Assembly (NCBI GenBank): GCA_963971575.1
Contig: OZ020611.1
Span: 178,438,071-178,502,070 of the forward strand
Source of the DNA: Liopterus haemorrhoidalis
Taxonomy: Eukaryota; Arthropoda; Insecta; Coleoptera; Dytiscidae
Reading direction: 5' to 3'
DNA: 64,000 nucleotides
The notes under the pieces: model-generated
Databases searched by the model: none
What the model was told of the DNA's origin: nothing
The model's input: only the letters and a program-made list of their open reading frames with translations
In this document: positions 44,196 to 54,071 of the stretch, one piece after another
How positions within the stretch are numbered: position 1 is the stretch's first letter
How the letters are laid out: each line of letters opens with the position of its first letter
Translations under genes and position numbers: made by a program

Positions 44196-44772
44196 CTTCC
44201 TCCGTCCGAAAATATGGTATACATTTTGTCTCCACAGCTTGTATGAACATGATAATGTTGTTTGTAATCATCCCTTACGCTAAAGTTTTGCCTTATTAAT
44301 GTGAAGAATCTTTTTGCTAACATGGTTGCAATGACAAGTTTGCAATGTTAGAAAAAAATTATCAAGGGTTTGTATGTTTAATGTATTAAATGTATTTTGT
44401 ACGCATTCAATCAGTCCGTCGATTGTATTCGGAGAAGCTGTATGTTGTAAGGATTGTATAGAATTTAAAAAGCTAAGATCCAATAGTTAATATCTGGAGT
44501 ATTTGGCGGTTGTGATTAAAGTCGATTTGGATCTTCTTCCTTGCAATTCAACACAATTTTGATCAAAATTCGCTCTTTTGGTAGAACAGCGATTTTTTTT
44601 TTTTTCTGTGAATTACTTTTGAGTTATGCCAAACTATTTGCACGCCATTTATTTATTAGTTGCCTAGCAACCACTTATTTAGAAATAAAAACAAAAAAAG
44701 ATCAAGATAATATTACTTTCGTTAATCCCACATTTTTTAAGTAATGTATACCATATTTTCGGACGGAGGGAG
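44196..44772. mobile_element. mariner-like MITE, complete copy (CCTCCGTCCG ends)
   Basis: CTTCCTCCGTCCGAAAATAT on the left, mirrored by ATATTTTCGGACGGAGGGAG on the right, with TA on both sides (44194-44195, 44773-44774). The inverted ends are about 30 bp. The interior is shared with the truncated copy at 5925-6404. The TA target and CTCCCTCCGTCCG-type termini suit a Stowaway/mariner-type MITE. Confidence 0.85.
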
Positions 44773-45083
44773 TATTTCTTTTTAGATTTCATACGCATTT
44801 CGTTTTAGTTCTTTACTGCCTATGGATATAAAAATAGTTTATAGTAATGAGGAACGTGTAGTCATAATAAAATTGTTTATGGAGGTAATAATAACAGCAA
44901 GGTGAGATTTGCTCTCAGTGAAATTTAGGTATGATTCGTCCGATACCCAGTACAACCACAATAACTAAATTGGTAGCAAAATTTTAAACGACACCAAGTG
45001 TGTCATAAATGCCCGTAGAACGGCAGTTGGTAGAAGAAAGAGTCCTATGCATGGTAAATGTAGACTCCTTTTGCTTTTGTAGA

Positions 45084-45380
45084 TGTATTGAGAGAGGGTT
45101 GAGAATACATTCAGTGGCGCTGTGACCACTTAGAGGTACGGATGTGCAGGAAAATAAAAATGTTATATTCGCGGATACGAATACGGATAAGGATTATTTT
45201 GTAGAATATCCCCAGATACGGATACGGATAAAAATGTATTAAGAGCGAGTTGAGAATACTTCCAGTGGCGCTGTAAGCACTTAGAGGTAGGGATGTGCTC
45301 GATCATAAAAATTTCATATTCGCGGATACGAATACGGATACGAATTATTTTGTAGAATATCCCCAGATATGGATAATAAT
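45084..45380 (+). repeat. two tandem copies of a 151-bp unit
   Basis: GTATTGAGAGAGGGTTGAGA (45084) recurs as GTATTAAGAGCGAGTTGAGA (45235). Each unit includes CAGTGGCGCTGT, a CACTTAGAGGTA block and a run of GGATAC hexamers. The units differ at scattered sites. Confidence 0.85.
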
Positions 45381-45591
45381 GTTCCGTTAACCGTTATCAA
45401 TAAAATTTATTTTAAAATTATAGTTGAGAAACTAAACATGACATTACTTTTTTACCTTCAATAATTATTGAAGCATTTTATAGAAATATAAATTAAAATT
45501 AATTATAGATGGTATATTCTTAACAAATCTTAGTGACACTAACATCCATTACAAAAAAATTAACCATATTTAAATTTTAGTAGGGCGAAAT

Positions 45592-45895
45592 CAGGGCCAT
45601 ATCTTGCTTTTTCCGGGCTCTGGGCAAGATTTTATAATTGAGACCCCCCTTAACACTATATAATATATAATACAAGTGATGTCCTAAAAAAAGGTCCTCA
45701 GTTCTAAAATACAAGTGATGACCTAAACAAAAAAAAGGTCCTCACTTCTAAAATCCAAGAGATGACCTGAAAAGGTCATAACTTCTAAAATCCAAATGAT
45801 GACCTAAAAATCACTCAAATACAATTATTATCTCAATATTATCATTTCTGGGCCCGGACCTGTGCCTCTGTTGCCCCTGCCTATTTACGACACTG
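45592..45895. mobile_element. hAT-like MITE with hairpin minisatellite core
   Basis: Begins CAGGGCCATATCTTG and ends CTATTTACGACACTG. The flanks GGCGAAAT and GGCAAGAT match at six of eight positions. Its core (45675-45815) is four tandem copies of the 39-bp unit GTGATGACCT, A run, GGTCCTCAC. Ends are weakly inverted, so the call rests mainly on the flanks and the shared core. Confidence 0.6.
45675..45815 (+). repeat. 39-bp hairpin minisatellite, four units
   Basis: Units of about 39 bp: CAAGTGATGACCTAAA, A-rich spacer, AGGTCCTCACTTCTAAAAT. The arms GTGATGACC and GGTCCTCAC are complementary apart from one base pair, so each unit can fold. Confidence 0.88.
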
Positions 45896-46149
45896 GGCAA
45901 GATTATATTATGATAATAATAATTTTGAAGCTTTGTCTCCATATTTCAGAAATGTTTATTTCAGAGTTCACAATAAATTTTTGTAATTTTTTGGAGTAAT
46001 TTATTTTTATACCATGTATCATGTTTTGGTCCATCGGCTGCAACAGTGGAATGCAATTTAAAGGCAGGAATTAGTTTATCATCACTGATTAATTCGTCGG
46101 GATGACCTGGTGATGATGATATTAAAACTGTTTTTAGTGGTGATTTTAG

Positions 46150-46423
46150 TTCCATCATTTTACATCATACTCATGACATATTTCGCAACAAGAACTAATG
46201 TCTCTGCACGTTTAAAACCAATCAACTACTACTGCGCAAGTGCGGGATCATACGCTGAATCCTATTTTTTTGTGTCCATAGTATCCATATTTTCAAACTG
46301 CAAGTCTTGCACTATTATTTAAATACGTTGTTCGAATTAAAATATGTTGTTTATATTATAACTGTTTCGTGTTACAGTTTAGATAAGTGGATTAATGTGT
46401 GGTCGGATAAAGAGGTTTCACTG
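46150..46423 (-). mobile_element. possible solo end of a pogo/Tigger element
   Basis: On the minus strand CAGTGAAACCTCTTTATCCG starts directly after TA, the usual form of a Tigger/pogo terminus. No second end was found, and the adjacent minus-strand frame (45961-46158) has no motif I can place. Confidence 0.35.
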
Positions 46424-46436
46424 TAATTTAGTTTAA

Positions 46437-47152
46437 GGGTGCGCACAACCGTATAGTTTCTTATACAAGACTAACAATCTGAAATAAAGTTAGTAACAAT
46501 CTATACATCAAAATTTTCAGCAAATTTTTATCTATCTAATAGGCTATTTTTAACTGTAAAAAGAACTATCATGTAATTGTAAATAAACAAATTGCATAAT
46601 AGACGCCATCTTGTAAAACATTCGACGCATATTTGTATATCATGCGGCAAATTGTAATAAAGCTTTGTTCTACAAATATATTTCATGATATTTTGTTCTA
46701 ATGTGAAAACTAATTATAGTTAATATACTTGGTAATCTATTTTTGCCGCCACCTCGAATCTGCCGCAGTTCTCAATATAGGTGCTGCGGGTAAAAATGAT
46801 TTATTAGATTAATACTCGTACCAAGTGACATTTCATTATCTTCAAGTATAATATTTTTCGACGAAGGTTAAAAACTATAAAAAATCATGTTGAAAAAAAC
46901 ATTGACTTATTATTTGAACATTTCTACACAAAACAATATAAATATAAAACTTATTTGAAAGCCACAAATATATTTAAAAAATTACAGAACATTGTAATAA
47001 AATTGTTACAATAATTTTTTCTACAATCTAAAATATCCTATTAGATAGATAAAAATTCTCTGCAAAATATGATGTATAGATTGTTACTAAGTTTATTTCA
47101 GATTGTTAGTTTTGTATAAGAAACTAATAATCTCTGGGGGTTGTACGTAGCG
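46437..47152. mobile_element. TTAA MITE family, complete copy
   Basis: Terminal repeats of about 100 bp: ACAACC, then GTTTCTTATACAAGACTAAC, AATCTGAAATAAA and a TTATCTATCTAATAGG block, mirrored on the right (CCTATTAGATAGATAA and GTTAGTTTTGTATAAGAAAC). TTAA lies on both sides (46433-46436, 47153-47156). The 500-bp interior matches parts of 50461-52560. No transposase. TTAA targeting points to a piggyBac-like helper. Confidence 0.88.
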
Positions 47153-47299
47153 TTAAGTACAAATTTTTATTAGTTTTTTTTTTATTATTATTATTTAACA
47201 AAAAATAACAGATGCATGCATATCCACTGCTATGTGTTTAGTGCCCGTACATTATTAATTTACATTATATTTATATTATTATTATGAGATATTATTACA

Positions 47300-48345
47300 A
47301 TACAGAATATAAATTTGTGTCTAGTAAGAATTCGTGGTTTGCCAGGTTTTTTGCCTTGTCACTGAGGGCTTCTTGTAAGTTGTCAGGTATGTGGTGTCGT
47401 TTTCGTATTGGGTGCAGTCTTGTATAATATGTTGTCTGTCTGGTTGTCAGATTGTCAGTTGTATTACACTCGTCACAGGTTGGTGGATCTTTTCTTTCAA
47501 GTCTGTATTTGTTCGTCAGTCTGAAATGTCCGATTTTTAATCTAGTCCAGTGGTATTCAACCAGTGTTTTATTCTGTTTTATAATTACTCTTTGTTTAGA
47601 TAAAATGATTTTGGTAAATTTTGAAAACTGAATAACTTTAAATTTGAGGGTGCTACAAATTTCTTAATCACCATTTTCGTCATCAGTAAGTCATATTTAT
47701 TCTAAAACAGCTATATTTATTCGACAAAAAGTTCAAATTTGTTGAGTAGTGATTATGATTTACTTCTTATACCACCTACCATTTAAGGTATTGCATTATT
47801 TAAAAAAAAAATAGTATTAATAAAAAATATAGAAACATAGTCAGCTATAAAATAATAAACATCTAAATTATTGTTTTAAAACGTTTGACCTTAAAATTAA
47901 AAAATACAGCTTACTGTGGCTTGGGGTTCCAAAGAAATTGCATTTAAACTGTAGGGTTCCGCAGATGTAAGAAGGTAGAAGACCACTAGTCTAGTCATTT
48001 GCTGTCTTTTTGTCCCTTCAAATTGCCATTTTTTGTGGCTTCTTTTGTTCGCCGTAGTTTGTTGTCTCTTAGGTCTTGCCATTCTCTTTCGTCTTTTAGT
48101 ATTCCTTCTGGGTTCCTTTTGGGTGGTCTCTTTAGCAGCAAAGGCTTTCTCATTGCCTTGTATACCAATGTGTGAAGGAATCGAAATAAGATGTACTTCT
48201 ATACCACGTGTTTTAAGATGGTGAAGTTTGTCTTGCAGTGACCAACGCATTTTTTTAATGCATCTGTTCAAAGCTTCTCAGTACACTAAAAGAATCCGTG
48301 AATATAGAGAATTTTGTTGTGTCCTTTTCTTCTATTATCTGTTAT
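47300..48345 (-). pseudogene. non-LTR RNase H domain and C-terminus, interrupted
   Basis: Upstream of the MITE the minus strand reads KFSIFTDSFSVLRSFEQMH (RNase H strand with its Asp), then HLISIPSHIGIQGNEKA, where an intact enzyme has WTPSHIGIxGNExAD. KRQQMTRL follows, and the MITE inserts at 47548-47988. On the other side the sequence picks up as TRLKIGHFRLTNKYRLERKD and PPTCDECNTTDN, the Arg-Leu-x-x-Gly-His and Cys-x-x-Cys motifs found in the sister copy at 49.6-50.5 kb. Frameshifts and an internal stop show it is dead. The catalytic Asp after GNExA is replaced by Phe. Confidence 0.78.
47548..47988. mobile_element. hAT MITE inserted in the RNase H fragment
   Basis: CAGTGGTATTCAACC on the left, mirrored by a decayed GGTAGAAGACCACTA on the right. 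ATCTAGTC (47540-47547) and GTCTAGTC (47989-47996) agree at seven of eight positions. Removing 441 bp plus one duplication restores continuity of the retroelement peptide. Confidence 0.85.
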
Positions 48346-49392
48346 TGATTATAATAGATTTATACTTTTAAACAAAACAGGGTTTTAAAAATTTAACAAA
48401 TTAATAAAATGTCGTGTGAAATAGTAATAATAAATTAATTACCTAAAACATGGCTAATGAGATTTATTTTTTATTTAAATTGAACAAATCGATAAACCTT
48501 TAATTATAATAATAAATGTACGCGACCAAAATATCAAAAAGTAGGCATGTATTTCATATTATAGAAAATTATACGCCTTCGATTGATACCATAATCATTG
48601 ATTTCCGTAATAGCGGTGAATAACATTCAGCAAAAAATTGATTTACAATTTTAATCTCACATGTACACCACACAGACAGACACACGGTATAATTCAGTTC
48701 TTATGTAAATTAAACTACTAATTAATGCTAAAATTCTAAACACATGTAACGTGTAGGACGTTTAAGTGGATTTAAAGAAAATACAACTTCCACAAATAGA
48801 AGTGTAGATATTACCTGTACAGTGTGATATTCAACACCGTAGATAATATTTCGCCTGATGCTCATACAACCCGTTTAACAGTTGTGTTGCGCTGACTGCG
48901 TGCTAGTTATTTCGCGAATATAAAGTTACTTTGTAGAATTGTAGATTACAGCAGCAAAGTTGGTAAATTAAATTCCTCTTCTTTGTTTGATATTCGGATA
49001 TTTGATTAGTTTCTATACAATGTATTATTTAGGTATTTTGTATAAATTTAGTACAAATATGTAGAAATGAATTCCTGTACAAATGTTTTTAACAATTTCG
49101 CTTTGTTTACAACATCGGTCATATATTGGCCGTGGCTCCGGGTCAATTTGAGAGAATGATCTAGCGTGCGAATGCCATGGCCGGTACAATCAAGACTTTT
49201 TGAAAAATTTAAGTTCTGTCGCGTTTTTCCAAGTTTGAGACGCTGCTTTGAGAATGCAGATACGCTGCTTTTCAATTACGGCCATCTTACAAATCGCGAG
49301 GGGGGACCAAATTTGTTCTCGAAGGGTTGGAGAATAGTGGGGGGGGGAGGCAATCGGTCCCAGACATCAAAACTAATTTTAAAAAACTCGTT
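48346..49392. other. no recognisable gene
   Basis: AT-rich. Near 49280-49370 there is a G-rich block with GGGGGGACC that may be an eroded hAT terminus. Confidence 0.3.
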
Positions 49393-50490
49393 CTTTTTTT
49401 TTTTTTTATTTGCAAACATAGAGTGCTTCGACTTCTTGGTCATTAGCACCCGGTACATTGGTGTATACATTAATTTATACAGTTATATAGTATGATATAA
49501 GTAATATTTAACATTTGTATTTAATTAATAGTAACATTTTGAAGGAATTAAACGTATATTATATTAGGTACGGCATGTAATTTAGATTGTGTCATATAAA
49601 TTGGTTTCTTTCAGGAATTTGATAACATCATTGATTTGGTTTGTATTGTTTCTTAGGGCTTCTTCTATTTTGTCGGGGATATTGCACGCTTGGCGTTCGT
49701 TTGAGAATTTTCTGCATGTTGTCAGTATGTGTTCTACAGTTAGATCGACTTGGCAAACATCACATATTGGCTTCGGTTGTTTTTGGAAGATATGTTGATG
49801 CGTGAGGAGGGTATGCCCTATTCTCAATCGGGTGATGGTTTGTTCCTTCCTGTCGTTTTTTGCTTCCCATTTGTTTATATCTTTTTTTATCTTCCTTAAT
49901 TTGTTATTGATTGTGTTGTCCCAGTCTTCTTTCCATTTATTTGTGGTGTGTTTTGCAATGTGGCATTTAAAGTCATTAGCGTCTATGGTGTTGCGGAGTT
50001 TTTCTACATTAATGGCTTCTCTTGCGGCTCTATCGGCTGTTTCATTTCCTTTGATTCCTATGTGTGAGGGCGTCCAGATTATTTTGGATCTTATGTTTTT
50101 GCTGACGTATGCTTCGTGTAGATATTCCTTTATTTTTACTAGTTCTTCTTTTTTAGGGAAAATTTGTGTAAGACTTTGCATTGCGCTTAAGGAATCGGTG
50201 GAGATGATATAGGTTTTATTTGTTTGTCCTTGGTTTTTGATGTACTCTGCCGCTTTGTATATTGCGTAGAGTTCTGCCGAGTAGATGGTAGTTTCGTCTG
50301 GTAGATGGTATTTTTCTATGGTTTCTCCACTGACCATAGCTGCCCCCGTACCGTTTTCTGTTCTTGAGCCGTCAGTATAAATCTGGATTGCGTCTTCTGT
50401 TTGATAGATTATACGTTTGAAGTCGTTTCTCAGTATTTCGGGTGGTGTAGTGTTCTCTACTGTTATGTAATTGTATTTTAGACGCCATCT
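49393..50490 (-). mobile_element. RNase H-bearing non-LTR fragment, second copy
   Basis: Minus-strand 3' fragment: RNase H coding region, 3' UTR and a poly-A tail (the T run at 49393-49408). Truncated at its 5' end around 50455-50490, where sequence of the TTAA MITE begins. Probably I/Jockey/R1-like, judged from the presence of a C-terminal RNase H followed by a Cys-Cys-His-Cys tail. Confidence 0.75.
49582..50490 (-). pseudogene. non-LTR RNase H domain, uninterrupted
   Basis: The frame is open to 50556, although the usual ATG at 50337 would cut the domain. Reading from about 50450: YITVENTTPPEILRND, then AIQIYTDGSRTENGTG (first catalytic Asp), YSAELYAIYKAAEY (Glu), YIISTDSLSAMQSL (Asp), then IIWTPSHIGIKGNETADRAA (His/Asp). 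TITRLRIGHTLLTHQHIF, CDVCQ and VEHILTTC complete a Cys-x2-Cys...His-x4-Cys tail. All RNase H catalytic residues are present and the frame has no stops, so this fragment is younger than its sister at 47.3 kb. Lacks endonuclease and RT. Confidence 0.82.
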
Positions 50491-51064
50491 TGAAAACCAA
50501 TCAACGTATATTAAATATTTGCATAAGACGCGGTAAATTCTAGATAAAGCTTCACTCTACAAATCGACCCGTCCTACCAAGATCGTCGTAACTCAATATT
50601 TTCATTTTTTAAATTATGTTAAATATTAGAATATCGTGTAATCTTTTCATGAAAAAATTCGTATGTCACAAAACTATCATTTTGGTATCATAACCCAGTG
50701 TTTCCCAACCCGTAGTCCGCGGTATGTTTTCAGGTGGTCCGCGACTTCAGCAGCAATAAAAGATTCGTTCCGTCAGTGGCTGAAAAGCACTTTGAAAATA
50801 AAATTGCAAATGTTTTTGTACATGAGCAGTACCAGTTTTGAAACTAGTAACTTTTGATTCATTTGTAGAGTGAATGGTTTTCAAGTACTTGCCAATCAGC
50901 TGTAGCAACGAAGCTAATATAAAAATGTGCGTCACTAGCCACCCCCCATTCCTTACTCTCTCTCGCATACGTCTCAACAACTTTGCGCGCGTAAAAGTCT
51001 CTGCTGTCCCCTGTCCCCACTATGTGTATGTCGGTAGCTTGCACGCGTCTAATTGTTTTCGTTA

Positions 51065-51497
51065 AAGCCTGGAACAGAATGCACAGCGCGGCGTCATTTG
51101 CGACAGCGCCGTTGAGAATTTTCGCCTGCACACAATGCAATAATTTTTAACACCGTCAAGTGTCACTTTCGCTTATCACGTGCGCTTTCTTTTATTAAAA
51201 GTATAATGGATGATGAAGACTTGTGTGTGATGTTATTTATGTTGTATGCAAGTTATTTATACATACAAACACTTTACCATTCAATAAAAACTGAGGTTAG
51301 GGGTTCTGCGTCAACGTTCAACGGCGTCAAAAGTTGGAAGTTGACGAACATTCAGTATCAACGGCGTTCGAACGCCGGAGGACGTTGTTCATTCTGTGCA
51401 CTTGCGTACGACAGCTTGGTTTTAACTTTCTTCTGACAGATAGCGCCGTACGTACGCCGTCAACGCGTCGTAGAACTCGGTGCATTCTGTTTCCCAC
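51065..51497. mobile_element. Harbinger MITE (GGAACAGAATGCAC ends)
   Basis: AAGCCTGGAACAGAATGCAC on the left is mirrored by GGTGCATTCTGTTTCCCAC on the right. TTA lies at 51062-51064 and 51498-51500. The 433-bp interior is GC-richer than the surroundings and contains repeated CAACGGCGT motifs. Confidence 0.72.
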
Positions 51498-51500
51498 TTA

Positions 51501-52062
51501 AGGCGCCTACAGACGGCGTGGCAAGTCACGGCCAATGTTTATACTTGTCTAGCTCTGTGGATCGTGTGTAGGGAAAACAAGTCACAAGTCACAGCCAGCG
51601 TAGGCTGGGCTTGCGACTGGCCGACGTTCGCTTCCGAGGCGGTATTCTATCACAAGTCAAACGAGTTTGACCAACATCGGTGCAGACTTGTACATCCCTG
51701 TTAGCACCGTAAACACGACGCGCACACACTTGTCATCACATCAGTCGAGAGTGTTGTGCTCAGAGTGAAAATTATAACCATTTTTGCGTAATTATGAAGT
51801 CTACTTAAAGTAAAAAGTAATTTTTTGTACTTTTAATCTAATTTAACTAACAAAAACAAGGTCGAAGCTGCGACCATAACCTCACTTTCACTGTCAGGCG
51901 CCATTTTACAAGCGCTGGCCCATGTTCGCTATTTTTGTACTTGGCCAGCACGGACGCTTCGTCTGTAGGGTACACAAGTACAAGTGTCCGCCAGCGCTAC
52001 ATGTTACGGCCAACGTCAGAATTAGAAGCTGGCGAACGCTGGCACACCGTCTGTAGGCACCT
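51501..52062. mobile_element. Harbinger MITE (GCCTACAGACGG ends)
   Basis: AGGCGCCTACAGACGGCGTG on the left is mirrored by CACACCGTCTGTAGGCACCT on the right, with TTA at 51498-51500 and 52063-52065. The 562-bp interior is GC-rich relative to the window, with inverted CGGCCAA / TTGGCCG pieces. No transposase. Confidence 0.85.
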
Positions 52063-52584
52063 TTAGACACTATCACAGATAAAAGTCACTGTGCGGTCAC
52101 CTTGCATTAGTTATTGTATATCTTCAAATAATACGTGGTGGTTGTCCGCAACTCTAATGTGATTTGGAAATGTGGTCCGCCGGTGTAAATAGGTTGGGAA
52201 CCACTGGCATAACATACAGTTTTGTGAGATGTATATTCTTTTCACATAAAAAATATCGAGTATTCTAATATTTAACATAGGTAAGTCAAAAAATTATAAT
52301 ATTGAATTCCGACGATCTTCGTAGTACGGGTCGAAATATGTTTGTAACTGTTTTGTTCTATTGTGAACTACTTATAATTATTGTTCTTGGTAGTCTATTT
52401 TTACCGCAATCTTCAATCTGTTACGGTTCTCAATACAAGTGCTCCGGATAAAAATAAAAACCCGTGCACAAAGTGGCATTCCGTTATCATCAATTATAAT
52501 ATTTTTCGACGAAGGTTCTAAACTATAAACAACCATGTCGAAAAAAATGTTGATATCTATTATGTTATTGAGCGATAACATTTA

Positions 52585-53435
52585 GGCAGCAGTCTGACTG
52601 ATCGAGCGCCGTCGTGTAACGTAGCGTCGAGTCGTGTAGTGTCGTTTAAAAATTTAAAAGCTGGTCTGACTGATCAAGTACTGTCGAGTATTATCGATCA
52701 TTCAGTGTCAAGTAAATTTGTTTCTCACTTGTCAAATAGTGCATATTCCAACGTAAAACTATCAAACAGTTAATTTTGTTTTTTTTTCCACCCCTATTTA
52801 ATTATATTGCAATTATTAGCACTTTTTTCGTGAAAAATAGTACCCATAAATAACTACAGTGAATTATCATTTCATAATTAACTGCTTACGGCCAATCACA
52901 AACCTAGATTTCCATAAATCACTCTCGCTGATCCAATCATATTTGACAATGCAGTGGTAGTAGGCCATGGCAGTTTTGTTTTTCACTTTGGTTATGGATG
53001 ACGCTGTCACTTTCTTTAAAATAATCAAATTTGAGTCTAATTTATTTGTTTAATAGGTGTGGAAAAAGCATAGTATTACATTCGCGATTATGGCCATTAT
53101 TCACTCAGATGATTTGCGCCACTCGCCTTCGGCTCGTGGGCTCAAACGCATCTTCGTGAATAATGGCGGTCATAATCGCTCATCTAATAATATACTATTC
53201 TTGACGTTCCAACGGTCAAATAATATATGGTTATGAACTAATATGCTTAAATCGCATGTGCTATGCGTCGAGCGTCGAGCGTCGAGTGAAATTCAAACCG
53301 GTTTGAAATACAAACAACTTGATGCTACTTAACGGTAAACGATGGTTCAGTGCGACTCATGCCCTTAGTTAACGTGTGTTTGAAATTTGCTCGACAGCAA
53401 ACGATCGACAGCACTCGATCAGTCAGACCGCGGCC
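52585..53435. mobile_element. Harbinger MITE (GTCTGACTGATCGAG ends)
   Basis: GGCAGCAGTCTGACTGATCG on the left is mirrored by CGATCAGTCAGACCGCGGCC on the right, with TTA at 52582-52584 and 53436-53438. Subterminal GTCGAG-type repeats occur on both sides (GCGTCGAGTCGTGTAG, GCGTCGAGCGTCGAG). It carries a 96-bp hairpin in the middle. Non-coding. Confidence 0.87.
53084..53179. repeat. 96-bp hairpin inside a MITE
   Basis: GCGATTATGGCCATTATTCA at the left is mirrored by GAATAATGGCGGTCATAATC at the right, and the pairing continues inward to GCCACTCGCC / GGCTCGTGGGC. A compact foldback, possibly a tiny element of its own. Confidence 0.75.
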
Positions 53436-53475
53436 TTATACAACAATATTTTCTACAATTATAAATATCCTATTA

Positions 53476-53700
53476 CAGTGGTTCCCAAACTTTTTCGGTT
53501 CCGGACGCCCTTAATGTATTAAAATGTTACCGCGGCGCCCCAAGTCAATACATTCAATTTTGCATTTTATTTTATTAGACAGTTGAAAACATGAAATTAT
53601 AAGTGATGATATAAAAAAAAGGTCCTCACTTTTAAACTACCAAGTGATCACACAAAAAAAAGGTCCTGGGTCTTCGCGGCGCACACTTTGGGAACAAAAT
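53476..53700. mobile_element. hAT-like MITE, right end eroded
   Basis: CAGTGGTTCCCAAACTTTTT on the left and CACACTTTGGGAAC on the right, without a final CACTG or a clear 8-bp repeat. Two units of the 39-bp hairpin minisatellite lie at 53601-53665. It splits the right terminal repeat of the surrounding TTAA MITE. Confidence 0.65.
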
Positions 53701-53979
53701 TGGGTGCAAAATTTGATGTATAGATTGTTACTAATTTTATTTCAGATTGTTATTTTTATATACGAAACTTGTAATCTACGTGGGTTAGATCTACTAGAGT
53801 TAACACTACAAACCATTCTACAGTTATAGACTAAAAACCATAAAGCTATTGAGGTCCAGATATTTTACTCGATGGTGTGATTTACAATTTGGATGGTAAA
53901 CCCTCTTTAACTAGTCCTCTTACCACTAATTAGGTACCTGTCTCATTAATCGGCACAGATACATTTTATGGTATTGAAA

Positions 53980-54067
53980 TGAAAATTCGCTGCAAAATTG
54001 TTTAATTAGTTACTAATCTTACTTCAGATTGTTAGTTTTGCATGCGAAACTTATGAGAACTATGGTG
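53980..54067. mobile_element. solo right terminal repeat of the TTAA MITE family
   Basis: AAATTCGCTGCAAAATTG, TTACTAATCTTACTTCAG and GATTGTTAGTTTTGCATGCG match the right repeat of 46437-47152 and are followed by TTAA (54068-54071). No left partner nearby. Confidence 0.65.
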
Positions 54068-54071
54068 TTAA

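Larger units (their letters stand above)
47172..48345 (-). mobile_element. RNase H-bearing non-LTR fragment, split by a hAT MITE
   Basis: Minus-strand 3' part of a LINE. It covers an RNase H domain, a Cys/His tail, a 3' UTR with TTTAGTGCCCGTACATT and an AAT/A tail at 47172-47200. The 3' UTR resembles that of the fragment at 49393-50490 (GCACCCGGTACATT), so both belong to one family. A hAT MITE interrupts the coding part. Confidence 0.75.
50696..52206. mobile_element. 1.5-kb hAT element with two nested Harbinger MITEs
   Basis: CAGTGTTTCCCAACC on the left and GGTTGGGAACCACTG on the right. Flanks TCATAACC and GCATAACA share CATAAC (six of eight). GGTCCGCGAC near the left and GTGGTCCGCC near the right extend the inverted ends. 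No transposase frame is recognisable. Confidence 0.78.
50461..53799. mobile_element. TTAA MITE, second copy, loaded with insertions
   Basis: The interior (AGACGCCATCTTG, GTAATCTATTTTTGCCG-like and TATAATATTTTTCGACGAAG blocks) and the right terminal repeat (GATGTATAGATTGTTACTAA, then a TTTCAGATTGTTA block, followed by TTAA at 53800-53803) match 46437-47152. The left terminal repeat is missing, where the RNase H fragment abuts. Inside lie a hAT element with two Harbinger MITEs, a third Harbinger MITE and another hAT-like MITE. Confidence 0.75.

Noticed and set aside
47897..48100. The C-terminal end of the 124-codon minus-strand frame (47897-48271) taken as retroelement protein
   Set aside because: Past about 47990 the frame enters the inserted hAT MITE; the true continuation is on the other side of the insert.
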